Assembly (NCBI RefSeq): GCF_008326345.1
Contig: NZ_BJEN01000002.1
Span: 248,001 to 312,000, forward strand
Length of the DNA stretch: 64,000 nt
Source: Cutibacterium modestum
Lineage (GTDB): Bacteria; Actinomycetota; Actinomycetes; Propionibacteriales; Propionibacteriaceae
Reading direction: 5' to 3'
Shown here: in pieces, positions 36,009 to 44,692 of the stretch
Layout of the letters: each line of letters begins with the position of its first letter
Numbering within the stretch: position 1 is the stretch's first letter
Notes under the pieces: model-generated
Told to the model about the DNA's origin: nothing
The model's database searches: none
The model's input: the letters and a program-made list of their open reading frames with translations, nothing else
Translations under genes and position numbers: made by a program

Positions 36009-37544
36009 ATGAGTACCGAACTGCGTCGCGTCACATACGGAAATCACGGCGTCGCCCGGCTGACCCCAGCTCCCGACAAGCCCGGCCCGTACATGGGCAT
36101 GCCGAAGTTTTCGAAGGCCGTCAAAAGTGAGTTGAACCTGTCGGTGCAGCGCAAGAACATGCGCAATGCCACCATGACGATTCGTAACAAGCGCGCCATG
36201 CGGGTCTCTGAGTCACCGGATTGGCAGGAACTGCGCAATGCTGCCGAATCCATCAAGAGTCGCGTCGGCCGCCACCTCGACCACTATCTAGTTGAGGCGG
36301 AGAAGAACCTCACTGCGAACGGCGTTAACGTTCACTGGGCCCGCGATGGCGAGGAGGCTAACCACATCGTTGCCCAGATCGCCAAGGACAAAGGGGTTGA
36401 TGAGGTCGTCAAGATCAAGTCGATCACCAGTCAGGAGACCGACCTTAACGAGTACCTCGAAGAACAGGGCATCGCGGCATGGGAGACCGATCTGGCCGAG
36501 CTCATCGTGCAACTAGGCCACGACCGCCCCTCGCACATCGTCGTGCCGGCCATCCATCGCAACCGCTCCGAGGTCCGCGAGATCTTTCTCCACGAGATGA
36601 AGAACTACGGCCGGGCGGCTCCCGAGGATATCTCAGAGAACCCGCCGGAGCTGGCTAACGCGGCTCGTCTGCACCTGCGTGAGAAGTTCCTGCGTGCCGA
36701 GATGGCTGTCTCGGGTGGTAACTTCGTGCTCGCCGACACCGGGTCCCTGGTGATCGTCGAGTCTGAGGGCAATGGCCGGATGTGCCTGACCCTGCCGGAC
36801 ACCCTGGTGTCGATCGTCGGCGTCGAGAAGGTACTGCCGAGCTTCGACGACCTCGAGGTCTTTCTCAAACTGCTGCCACGCTCCGCGACTGGCGAGCGGA
36901 TGAACCCGTACAACTCGGTGTGGAGCGGTGTGACCGATGGCGACGGGCCGCAGGAGCAGCACGTCATCTTCCTCGACAACGGTCGTACCGATGTCCTAGC
37001 CGATACGCTCGGCCGCGAGGTACTACGGTGCATCCGGTGCGCTTCGTGTATCAACATTTGCCCGGTTTACGAGCGTGCCGGTGGCCACGCCTACGGTTCG
37101 GTGTATCCCGGGCCGATTGGAGCTGTCCTCAATCCACAGTTACGGGGGGTTGAGCATCCCGTCGATCGTGGCCTGCCCTATGCGTGTTCACTATGCGGTG
37201 CCTGCAACGAGGTATGCCCGGTGAAGATCCCCTTCACCGATATCCTCCTCAAGCTGCGCAACAAGGTGGTCGAGTCCGAGAAAGCCGACCGCATCCCGCA
37301 AGACTACGAAGTGGCCGGTGAGATGGGCCTTATGAAGACAGCCTCGTGGGCGTTTAGCGACCACAAGCACTTCGAGGCGATCCAGGTTGGCTCACGGGGT
37401 GTGGGACGTGTCCTGCGTGGCAAGAAGATGGGACCGGTCCCGGTGCCGGTGGCTGAGCGGTGGCTGAAGTACCGCGACGTCGATGCGCCGCCGACCGACA
37501 CGTTCCGCACCTGGTGGAAGAAGAACAGGGAGGAGAAGCGATGA
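36009..37544 (+). CDS. lutB: Lactate utilisation iron-sulfur protein LutB
   Basis: 511-aa LutB. The LUD-like N-terminal domain (FVLADTGSLVIVESEGNGRM) is followed by two 4Fe-4S ferredoxin motifs, CIRCASCINICPVY near residue 340 and CSLCGACNEVCPVKI near 395, and a C-terminal DUF3390-like tail. It is the central electron-transfer subunit of the lactate oxidation complex. GAGGAGG precedes the ATG. The end overlaps lutC by four bases (ATGA). Confidence 0.93.
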   Translation: MSTELRRVTYGNHGVARLTPAPDKPGPYMGMPKFSKAVKSELNLSVQRKNMRNATMTIRNKRAMRVSESPDWQELRNAAESIKSRVGRHLDHYLVEAEKNLTANGVNVHWARDGEEANHIVAQIAKDKGVDEVVKIKSITSQETDLNEYLEEQGIAAWETDLAELIVQLGHDRPSHIVVPAIHRNRSEVREIFLHEMKNYGRAAPEDISENPPELANAARLHLREKFLRAEMAVSGGNFVLADTGSLVIVESEGNGRMCLTLPDTLVSIVGVEKVLPSFDDLEVFLKLLPRSATGERMNPYNSVWSGVTDGDGPQEQHVIFLDNGRTDVLADTLGREVLRCIRCASCINICPVYERAGGHAYGSVYPGPIGAVLNPQLRGVEHPVDRGLPYACSLCGACNEVCPVKIPFTDILLKLRNKVVESEKADRIPQDYEVAGEMGLMKTASWAFSDHKHFEAIQVGSRGVGRVLRGKKMGPVPVPVAERWLKYRDVDAPPTDTFRTWWKKNREEKR

Positions 37545-38221
37545 CCACCATCAGCACTGATCCGGTGGCGCGTACCGAAATCCTTGCCCGGATTCGTCGC
37601 GCCAGCTCGGACATCACCACTTCTGACCCGGTCGCGGATGTGCCGATCGAGTGGGAGTACGGCACCGGTATCGAGATGGACGACGTCGTCGGAACCTTCG
37701 TCGAGAAGGTTATCGACTACAAGGCTACCGTTGTGCGAGTCAAGGGGGCTGACGTTCCCAATGCCGTCGCTGAGGGACTCAAGGCCACCGGGGCCGAGCA
37801 CAGTGTCGTCGTGCCGGTCGGTCTGGATAAGTCCTGGGTCGAGGCGATCAAGGGTGCCGGTATTGACGTCCGCGTTGACGATCCTCAGCTGTCCAAGGAG
37901 GAGCTCAACGGCACCGACGCCGTCGTCACCGCGGCAGCGTGCGGCATTGCCGACACCGGGTCGATCGTCCTGACCCACGTCGAGGACCAGGGGCGCAGGG
38001 CTATTACCCTCGTTCCCGATCGCCATGTCTGCGTCATGAACGCTAACCAGGTGGTCTCCGACGTCCCGGAGGCCATTCAGATCGTCAAACCGGCGGTGCA
38101 TGACGGTCACCCATTGACCTTCATCTCCGGTGGTTCGGCTACCTCCGACATTGAGTTGGCACGTGTCGATGGCGTCCATGGGCCCCGTCAGCTCTACGTC
38201 GTCGTTGTTGACGACCAGTGA
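37541..38221 (+). CDS. lutC: Lactate utilisation protein C (LUD domain)
   Basis: 226-aa LUD-domain protein: ATVVRVKGADVPNAVAEGLK, AAACGIADTGSIVLTH and the C-terminal FISGGSATSDIELARVDGVH with HGPRQLYVVVVD, which are the LutC signatures. It completes the LutABC set. The ATG at 37541 sits in the lutB stop and follows GGAGGAG; the longer frame from 37460 is a readthrough of lutB sequence. It ends the operon. Confidence 0.92.
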   Translation: MTTISTDPVARTEILARIRRASSDITTSDPVADVPIEWEYGTGIEMDDVVGTFVEKVIDYKATVVRVKGADVPNAVAEGLKATGAEHSVVVPVGLDKSWVEAIKGAGIDVRVDDPQLSKEELNGTDAVVTAAACGIADTGSIVLTHVEDQGRRAITLVPDRHVCVMNANQVVSDVPEAIQIVKPAVHDGHPLTFISGGSATSDIELARVDGVHGPRQLYVVVVDDQ

Positions 38222-38263
38222 AGTCCATTGCGGCGCGATAAGGAGCGCCAAGCGTCCAAGCTA

Positions 38264-38290
38264 GGCGGTTCCGGGTTCTCCGGGGCCGCC
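38264..38290 (+). terminator. Hairpin terminator after lutC
   Basis: GGCGG-TT-CCGG pairs with CCGG-GG-CCGCC across a GTTCT loop, a nine-pair GC stem with one internal mismatch pair, 42 bases after the lutC stop. It lacks a strong T-run. The rest of 38222-38518 shows no gene. Confidence 0.5.
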
Positions 38291-38518
38291 TGGTCGCGTT
38301 ATAAGGCCTGCCTACCCGCTCGTTCGTAGTTGCCAAAACAGCCGAAGTCGGCGATGGCAATGTTTCTATGACTAGTTTTTAGTGGCGGCGGCATGGATAG
38401 GGTGCGGAATGAGTCACGGTTGCTGCAGGTTCACCACCATTACTCCTGTCCCCAGGGAGTTCGACGTCGGCGTCCAGGACGATTACCGGAACTCCGCGAA
38501 GCTGGCTTCGTCGTCGGG

Positions 38519-38752
38519 TTGCAGGTGGGTGTGTGTTAGGTGTGCTCGGGGAAGAGTCGTTGAAGAGTAGTCAATGTGGCTGAGGGTGCGTGGTTGTATT
38601 GGCTGGTTTTCGGTGGTTTGGCGGTTGTGGGGTGGATTGGGTCTGTGGTGATTTGGTGGCTTTTCGGTTCTGTGGCTACGGAGGATGGTAGTGATCGGTC
38701 TTCCACACCGGATTACCACGTCTGGGGCAGGTTTCAGTGGTGATAGGCGGTT
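38519..38752. repeat. Left copy of a ~230-bp direct repeat flanking the 38.5-43 kb cassette
   Basis: 234 bases that recur almost unchanged at 42817-43041 in the same orientation. The copies differ by an 11-base insertion here (CTGTGGTGATT), a two-base gap near the right end and single substitutions. The plus strand is strongly rich in G and T. No transposase or integrase frame is inside; the proline-rich minus-strand frame looks like a by-product of the base bias. The repeat begins TTGCAGGTGGGTG and ends GGCGGTT. Confidence 0.95.
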
Positions 38753-38795
38753 GGCGTATTGTGCATCGTCAGGTTATGCTAAACTTTCACGCGCG

Positions 38796-38829
38796 GGTAT
38801 AACTCCAGCCTTTGCGAAGGATTTATACC
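38796..38829. promoter_or_regulatory. Hairpin upstream of the secreted-protein gene
   Basis: GGTATAA and TTATACC form the outer arms and CCTT/AAGG the inner arms of a nested inverted repeat in the AT-rich region about 100 bases before the secreted-protein start. TATAAG at 38836-38841 just after it resembles a -10 box. It may be an operator or leader structure; function is inferred only from position. Confidence 0.4.
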
Positions 38830-38928
38830 TCCCATTATAAGTCCAACAAGATAGCATGACATCATATCTCCGATATTTATTGATGATATGGTGCCATATA
38901 GAAATCCCTGATACGACGATGGTGTACT

Positions 38929-39333
38929 GTGTTCTCTCATAAAAATTTCAGGACGATAATGGTGGCCGCTGCTGCCGGTCTTGTTTTAACTGCATCGATG
39001 GCCGTTCCCGTGTTAGCCGAGGGTAAGATCGACTCTCATATATCGAATGGGAGGGTAGGGTTTGAAACTCGGAGTTGGCGGGATAACGACTCCGATAGAA
39101 CCTCAACGAGCGTTTCACATTACTCGAAGTGCAATGCCAAGTCGGTTAGCTATGAGCTTATGCACGAGTATTCGTGGCGTCCGGACGTCAAGTTGGGTAC
39201 CCTGACGCTTTCTTGTTCGAAGAGAGGTTCCGTATATTGGGGGCGTCAGGTTGAAGGCGGTTACCACGTGGTCATTCGGGGTATTGGCGGAAGGCCGTCG
39301 GTGTCGGTGAACGACTTCCGAATCGACTACTGA
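38929..39333 (+). CDS. Small secreted protein, possible bacteriocin-like peptide
   Basis: 134 aa with a clear signal peptide: basic start (MFSHKNFR), hydrophobic core VAAAAGLVLTASMAVP and a likely cleavage after VLA near residue 30. The mature part is about 104 aa, rich in Ser, Arg and aromatic residues, with two cysteines (HYSKCNAKSVSYEL and LTLSCSKRG) that could form a disulfide. GTG at 38929 gives the complete signal peptide; ATG at 38959 (after AGGA) would lose its basic end. It is followed after 14 bases by an ABC transporter set. This layout, and the H-x-S-K-C segment, recall lactococcin-972-like loci, but I cannot prove membership. Confidence 0.7.
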   Translation: MFSHKNFRTIMVAAAAGLVLTASMAVPVLAEGKIDSHISNGRVGFETRSWRDNDSDRTSTSVSHYSKCNAKSVSYELMHEYSWRPDVKLGTLTLSCSKRGSVYWGRQVEGGYHVVIRGIGGRPSVSVNDFRIDY

Positions 39334-39347
39334 CAACTAGCCACACC

Positions 39348-40064
39348 ATGATTATTGAGAATGTCGCGTATTCCTATCGACGGCACCATGAGGTCTTACA
39401 CGGGGTGAGTATTGAGTTTGCTCTGGGCAAGACCGCTTTGTTGGGCCCCAATGGAGCCGGAAAGTCCACCCTGTTCTCACTATGTTCGGGAGCCTCTGCT
39501 CCGAGATCAGGGAGGATCATACTGGGGACGGCCGAGGCGTCACCGCGGACATTGCGTCGCCGGGTGGGGCTCATGGCTCAGACTGTCCGAGCTATGGCTG
39601 GGTTGACGGTGCGCGAGCAGGTCGCCTATTGCGGATGGCTGATGGGACTGAGCACCCGTGAAGCTGTAGCCAGAGCAGATAAGATGATCGCGGACGTCGA
39701 TCTGGCCGACAAGGCCGATGACCGAGCCTCGCGGATTTCTGGTGGTCAGTTGCGCCGGGTGGGGCTGGCCCAGGTACTCATCGGACAGCCGGAGGTATTG
39801 CTGCTCGACGAGCCGACCGCCGGTCTCGACCCTGCTCAGAGAATGCGTTTCCGGGAGGTGCTCGAGCGGATTCCCGACAACCGGGTCACCGTCGTATCCA
39901 CCCACCAGGTCGATGATCTCACCGATGGATACGACAGAGTGATCGTGCTGTCGGCTGGGCGAATCGTCTTCGATGGCTCTCCCGAGGAGTTCCTCGACCT
40001 TGCCCCGGAGGATGCACCGCACCGCGCAGAGGCGGCCTACCTGAGTCTGATGGTCGACGAATGA
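39348..40064 (+). CDS. ABC transporter ATP-binding protein
   Basis: 238-aa ATPase. Walker A GPNGAGKSTLFSLCSG lies near residue 34, the signature ISGGQLRRVGLAQVLIG near 130, Walker B LLLDEPTAGLDP near 152 and the H-loop THQVDD near 185. It resembles the ATPases of two-component exporters of peptides or antibiotics. It lies between the secreted protein and two membrane proteins, and its stop overlaps the next ATG. No Shine-Dalgarno is visible, so translation may depend on coupling with the preceding gene. Confidence 0.9.
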   Translation: MIIENVAYSYRRHHEVLHGVSIEFALGKTALLGPNGAGKSTLFSLCSGASAPRSGRIILGTAEASPRTLRRRVGLMAQTVRAMAGLTVREQVAYCGWLMGLSTREAVARADKMIADVDLADKADDRASRISGGQLRRVGLAQVLIGQPEVLLLDEPTAGLDPAQRMRFREVLERIPDNRVTVVSTHQVDDLTDGYDRVIVLSAGRIVFDGSPEEFLDLAPEDAPHRAEAAYLSLMVDE

Positions 40065-41293
40065 GGTTCACGACTCGACTCCGGACTGCGCCGGGCGTGT
40101 GGCTTGCGCCTTTGGTTGCCGTGATTTTCGTGATGGTCGACCAGAACGCTTCCAGCGAGCCGTATTGGCTTTCCCAGGTTGTGGGCGACACTGCCAAGAC
40201 CATGGTCGCCAATGCCTTATGTGCCCTTGCCGGAGTCCTCGAGGGCCGACGACTCAAGGCGGTCTTGACATGTAATCGTGTCAGAGCGTGGGGGTGCGTC
40301 CTCCTCGGTCCTGTGGTGGCATCGGCTGCGGCAGCCACAGTGTTGACGATGGTCTTCATGGCGAGGCATGGATTTGCCTCGTACCCCTTGGGATGGGCCA
40401 TTCTTGGCGTCACCCTGTTGTCCGTATGGTCGTGGACCATCACCGGGGTTACGTTGGGTTTGTGGTTACACGTGGCTGTGGCGGCACCGTTGGCTTTGGC
40501 GGCGCCAATGGTGTGGATGATTTTTCCGCCCGGAATGTCGATCTACTGGTTGCGTCACCTCACTGGGACCTGGGTTGACTGTTGTGTCATCACCGACACG
40601 CTCAACCCCGTTGTTATCACTGGCACTTTGGCCGTCCAGCTCGGCCTGCTAGCAGCAGCCATCATTGCGGTCTCCGCCCGTACCACACCGCATCGGCGCC
40701 GGACGATGTTGTCCGTGGCTACCCTCCCCTTGATTGCGGGATCCATTGCGGGTGTCGCGCAGGTTCGGCATCTTGACGCGTTTTCGACTATTCCGCGGGG
40801 TATGGTCGTGGAATGTCATGCGGTTGTAGGTCGAGGCACTCAGCTATGTCTACTTCCCGAACACGAGTCGGAGCGGGCATTGCTGGATTCGACCGCAAAA
40901 CGGGTGCTTCCGATCTGGAAACGTGCAGGGGTTGATGTGCCGAGGTGGTATTCCGAGCAGGCCCTTCCCGGGCGGAGGGACGTTGCTGCGCTGAGCGTCG
41001 CCCCAGGGATGTCAGGGGAGTCGCTGGCCACCGCACGGCTCGCTGCTGCCACGGGTAATCATTTTTGTCCGGCTTCGAACGATAGGACGCAGCCGGCAGA
41101 GATCATGCAGTACGGCGGGCGTATTGACGCCTGGTTGCGGGAGGTGACCCGCGCCGGCGGGATCAAGGTCACTGGGGAAGGAGTGACTGGCGAGGACGCC
41201 ACATGGGCCAGGCAGACACGCACTAAAGGTGCGGCGGCGCAGACCGTCGAGATCAGGAAGATGCAGGAATACCTGCAAGGTTGTCCTCGATGA
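40061..41293 (+). CDS. ABC transporter-associated membrane protein with large C-terminal domain
   Basis: 410 aa. About six hydrophobic segments fill the first 240 residues (VWLAPLVAVIFVMV, VLLGPVVASAAAATVLTMVF, LGLWLHVAVAAPLALAAPM, AVQLGLLAAAIIAVSA, VATLPLIAGSIAGVAQV), followed by a roughly 165-residue soluble domain with three cysteines (VECHAVV, TQLCLLP, NHFCPAS). It probably forms the permease with the ATPase gene it overlaps (ATGA). I do not recognise a named family. Confidence 0.75.
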   Translation: MRFTTRLRTAPGVWLAPLVAVIFVMVDQNASSEPYWLSQVVGDTAKTMVANALCALAGVLEGRRLKAVLTCNRVRAWGCVLLGPVVASAAAATVLTMVFMARHGFASYPLGWAILGVTLLSVWSWTITGVTLGLWLHVAVAAPLALAAPMVWMIFPPGMSIYWLRHLTGTWVDCCVITDTLNPVVITGTLAVQLGLLAAAIIAVSARTTPHRRRTMLSVATLPLIAGSIAGVAQVRHLDAFSTIPRGMVVECHAVVGRGTQLCLLPEHESERALLDSTAKRVLPIWKRAGVDVPRWYSEQALPGRRDVAALSVAPGMSGESLATARLAAATGNHFCPASNDRTQPAEIMQYGGRIDAWLREVTRAGGIKVTGEGVTGEDATWARQTRTKGAAAQTVEIRKMQEYLQGCPR

Positions 41294-41859
41294 GGTATTG
41301 GGTACGCAATCGGCTGGTATGGATGCAGGTGGCGGCGGCATGTCTGTTTTCCGGGGTGTGCGCTCTTACCGATCCTGGGGGCTTGTCAGTGCCCGCCATC
41401 TTCGGCAGCATCGGCTCTTTGGTGGTGTTCAACAACCTGTTCGGACTGGTGCTGGCAATCATCTATGCCGTTGGTTTGTCGCGGGCAAACTTGGGTGTGG
41501 AGGACAGATCGCTACGCCATACCGGAATCCTCGATGCCGCCTTGGGGGTGGCCATCTCGGTGATTATGCTGCTGGGGTTGTTGGGTGGGCCGGGTAATTC
41601 CAGTGTTGTTCGCGACGTGCCGGTCTTCTTGGGAATCACAATGGTTGCGGCGCGTTGGATGCCGCGGAACCTTGCCGCGTTGCCGTCGATCGCATTTTTC
41701 TTTGTCGGTATTCTGGCTGGGCGTGCCTACGACGGGGAGGCGTGGTGGAACTGGCCAGTCGCCAAGCCATCGGGAGTGGTGAGCCGAGGGTGGGTCATTG
41801 CTTCAATGAGCCTTGGTATGCTGGCCTTGGCAATTCCGACTCGAGCGGGAGGAAACTGA
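41290..41859 (+). CDS. Hydrophobic membrane protein of the ABC cassette
   Basis: 189 aa, mostly hydrophobic with five to six helices, for example VWMQVAAACLFSGVCAL, LVVFNNLFGLVLAIIYAVGL, LGVAISVIMLLGLLGG and WVIASMSLGMLALAIP. The ATG at 41290 overlaps the upstream TGA, so it is the last gene of a four-gene operon. It may be a second permease subunit or an immunity protein. No family recognised. Confidence 0.7.
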   Translation: MRYWVRNRLVWMQVAAACLFSGVCALTDPGGLSVPAIFGSIGSLVVFNNLFGLVLAIIYAVGLSRANLGVEDRSLRHTGILDAALGVAISVIMLLGLLGGPGNSSVVRDVPVFLGITMVAARWMPRNLAALPSIAFFFVGILAGRAYDGEAWWNWPVAKPSGVVSRGWVIASMSLGMLALAIPTRAGGN

Positions 41860-41870
41860 ACTGAGTCGTA

Positions 41871-42761
41871 TTAAGGTTGAGAAGGCTCAAGGCCGCCACA
41901 GGGTCGGCACGGGGCCATCACCCGGGTGCCGATGAGCTGGCCCCGTTCTGCCCAAGTAAGCACGATTCCAGCGATGAACCTTTCCCCTACGATGTTGCGC
42001 AATCAGATCAGGTGCTTCGCATCGGCTAGTTGCATTGACGCGGCTGCCTTGACTTCGGTGGCGATTACCCGCTGATCGTCGAGTTCCACAGCCAAGTCGA
42101 TTTCTCGTCGGGACTTCAGCCCATGCGTCCGGTGCCCCACACTCAGCTGAGTTCTTGCACATCCTTGGTGGTCTGCGATCCAGGTAGGATGTGAACCACG
42201 CCTTGCGGATCCGCTCGGGTACCGCCGTACTTCGGGCATCGAGCCGGTGACCAGTATGTCGACGTAACCGGCGCGGGTGAGGGGGCGAGGTGACGGCTGC
42301 CGGACGCGGACCTTCTAATACCGGGTGGACGAAGCCTCCCGGACTCCTGCCAGTTCCTTTTGGCTCAAACCTCGGACCCAGCAGCCGACGATTCGTCCGG
42401 CCAGGTTGTCTGGCGATGCGTTTCCGGTGGCGGTGCGGGACCTTCTCGTGGACAGGAAACGGCCCGTGCCCCGATGCGTGTCGACCTCGGCTTTGGGCGG
42501 CAGGATGAAATCCGGAGCGCGCTGAAATTCGTCGATAACCATCAAGCCGTCGCCATGTTGATCCAGGAAGGCGATGGAATCGGTGAGGGCCGTATGTCGC
42601 GTCTGCGCGTCATCGAAGGAGTAGTGGTCGGCATCGGGATAATCCTGCGCCACCATGAACGCGAGAGTGGATTTACCGACTTGGCGGGCTCCTTCTAGCT
42701 CGACTGCGGGGACGTGTCGCAGTAACTCAGCGGCCTATGACTTCGTGCTCCGCGGGATCAG
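41871..42761 (-). pseudogene. Decayed AAA-family ATPase with DUF4143 C-terminus
   Basis: Remnant of an ATPase of about 400 aa. Walker A region ELEGARQVGKSTLAFMVAQD (near 42670), Walker B LMVIDEFQRAPDFI, then AGYVDILVTGSMPEVRR and REIDLAVELDDQRVIATEVK of the DUF4143 nuclease-like end are seen in different frames. In-frame stops include TAG at 42735-42737 just before the ATPase core, a stop after VREASSTRY near 42315, and a TGA near 42003 where CGA is expected (KHLI then LRNIVGERF). It is inside the repeat-flanked cassette but on the opposite strand, and is clearly non-functional. Confidence 0.85.
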
Positions 42762-42816
42762 AGCATGGATGCAGAATAGCGGTTCCTGTTGCTCTGCGGT
42801 CGAGGTGGCTGTTGGT

Positions 42817-43041
42817 TTGCAGGTGGGTGTGTGTTAGGTGTGCTCGGGGAAGAGTCGTTGAAGAGTAGTCAATGTGGCTGAGGGTGCGTGGTTGTATTGG
42901 CTGGTTTTCGGTGGTTTGGCGGTTGTGGGGTGGATTGGGTTGGTGGCTTTTCGGTTCTGTGGCTACGGAGGATGGTAGTGATCGGTCTTCCACACCGGAT
43001 TACCACGTCTGGGGCAGGTGATTCAGTGGTGACAGGCGGTT
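42817..43041. repeat. Right copy of the ~230-bp direct repeat
   Basis: 225 bases matching 38519-38752 in direct orientation, lacking the 11-base insertion and carrying two extra bases (GA) near the right end. It abuts the 3' end of cydC, 46 bases away. Recombination between the copies would delete about 4.3 kb and leave one copy between lutC and cydC. Confidence 0.95.
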
Positions 43042-43087
43042 CGTGGAGTGGTGCACTACGGCACGGGTTAAATGATCCTTACGATTC

Positions 43088-44692
43088 TTACCCGATTCGC
43101 CATACCCGGTCGCAGCGTGCCATGACGAGGGGATCGTGGGTGATGACGACTTTTGCTGCATTGGTCGTTGTCGCCCACAGGTCGTCCATGAGGGCCTCGG
43201 AGGTCTCGACGTCGAGGTGTTCGGTGGGTTCGTCGAGGATGAGTAGGTCGTGCGCCGCTGGATCGACAGTGGCGTCGTGGCTGACGAGTACCCGGGCCAG
43301 GGCGAGGCGCTGAGCCTCCCCGCCGGACAATGTCCCACCGTCCTCGGCAATAACTCGCCCCGGGGGCATGGAGAGTCCGGCCCGATCCAGGGCCGCGAGC
43401 ACCTCCGACTCGGTGGCCTCCTTGCAGCCGATCCGCACGTTTTCGCTGATTGACGTCGCGAAGACGTGGGCGTTCTGGGCCAGATACCTCACCCGTCCGG
43501 TCGTCTTCACCGTGCCACCTAGCGGTGGGATGAGCCCCATGACGGTTGCGGCCAAGGTTGTCTTCCCGATACCTGACCGCCCGACGATGGCCACCGATTC
43601 CCCAGCTGCCACACTCAGACTCACCTCGGACAGCACCAGTTTACCACCTGGCCATCCGACAACCAACTTCTCGATAACCAAGGACGGTTCTTCCTGAGAA
43701 CCACCGGCCGTGGGGGAGTCCCCCACCCCGATTTGTGGAGCATCCAACACCTCTGCCACCCGTAACAGGGCAGCCTTGGCCCGGGTGTGAGTCTGGGCGG
43801 CCCCAGTGAATGCTCCGAAGACCTCGTGGAGGGCCAGCGGGGTGAGCACCAACACAGCCAGTATTCGCCCGCCGATCCGGCCGTCGGCAACAGCATTGCC
43901 GCCGATCCACAGGGCCGAGACGACTGCTAACCCGGCCGCCAGAATCTGACCTGCAGTACCGAGGCCGCGCCCCCAAGCCGCCTTGCGTTCTGCGGTACGA
44001 AGCCGGGCGTCGACGTCCAGTACATCGGCCAGGATCGCATCCTGAGCACCGTAGGCCACCAGATCCGGCGCGCAATGGGCCAGCTCGCGGGTGCGGTCGG
44101 CCAGCTCACCACGCAGTGGCACTAAAGAAGAGTCGGCAGTCCGGGATAAGCGTTGAGTGATTGCCGGCATGACGACGGCCGCCAGCAGGGCCGATAACAG
44201 CAGGATTGCAGCCGAGGCCAATGAGAACCGGGCGAGCAGGGCCGTCGTCCCGATGATGACGAGGCTCGACGCACACGCTGGAACGATTACCCGCACGACC
44301 ATGTCCAGCACCGCGTCGACGTCGGCGGTAACCCGTACTAGCAGGTCACCGCGGCGATGTCCCAGTAGGGTGGTGCGGGACAGCCGATCGTAGACCCGCA
44401 TCCGCAATGCCCCCTGCATCCGCAGCGCCAGGTTATGGCCGACCAGACGCTCGGCGTAGCGAAAGACACCGCGGGAGATACCGAAGAATCGCACCCCGAC
44501 GGCCGCGGCCTCCAGGTACAGCACCGGTGGCATCTCTGCTGCTCGTGACAGTAACCAGGCTGACACACCCATGAGGGCTACCGACGCCCCAGACGCACAC
44601 GCAGCGAGCAGGGTTGAGATGACCAGCAGCCAGCGGCCGCGCGGGACATCCCGCAACAGAGTCCTGAGCAACTGGGTGGCTCGCGCGTTCAT
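43088..44692 (-). CDS. cydC: Thiol reductant ABC exporter subunit CydC
   Basis: 534-aa half ABC exporter. Six membrane helices in the N-terminal part (LLVISTLLAACASGASVALM, AAAVGVRFFGISRGVFRYAE which is typical of CydC) are followed by an ATPase with Walker A GRSGIGKTTLAATVMG, signature LSGGEAQRLALARVLV and Walker B LLILDEPTEHLD. With CydD it exports glutathione or cysteine-type thiols needed to assemble cytochrome bd. Its ATG overlaps the cydD stop. Last gene of cydABDC. Confidence 0.93.
   Translation of the reverse strand: MNARATQLLRTLLRDVPRGRWLLVISTLLAACASGASVALMGVSAWLLSRAAEMPPVLYLEAAAVGVRFFGISRGVFRYAERLVGHNLALRMQGALRMRVYDRLSRTTLLGHRRGDLLVRVTADVDAVLDMVVRVIVPACASSLVIIGTTALLARFSLASAAILLLSALLAAVVMPAITQRLSRTADSSLVPLRGELADRTRELAHCAPDLVAYGAQDAILADVLDVDARLRTAERKAAWGRGLGTAGQILAAGLAVVSALWIGGNAVADGRIGGRILAVLVLTPLALHEVFGAFTGAAQTHTRAKAALLRVAEVLDAPQIGVGDSPTAGGSQEEPSLVIEKLVVGWPGGKLVLSEVSLSVAAGESVAIVGRSGIGKTTLAATVMGLIPPLGGTVKTTGRVRYLAQNAHVFATSISENVRIGCKEATESEVLAALDRAGLSMPPGRVIAEDGGTLSGGEAQRLALARVLVSHDATVDPAAHDLLILDEPTEHLDVETSEALMDDLWATTTNAAKVVITHDPLVMARCDRVWRIG

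Noticed and set aside
37304-38251. 315-codon minus-strand frame opposite lutB/lutC
   Set aside because: Antisense shadow in high-GC DNA, with lutC signatures clearly on the plus strand.
38483-38719. Proline-rich minus-strand frames in both direct repeats
   Set aside because: Product of the G/T bias of the plus strand; no start signal and no domain.
38519-43041. Insertion sequence or prophage as explanation for the repeat-flanked region
   Set aside because: No transposase, integrase, phage or tRNA-attachment sequence is visible; the repeats are too long for typical IS target duplications.
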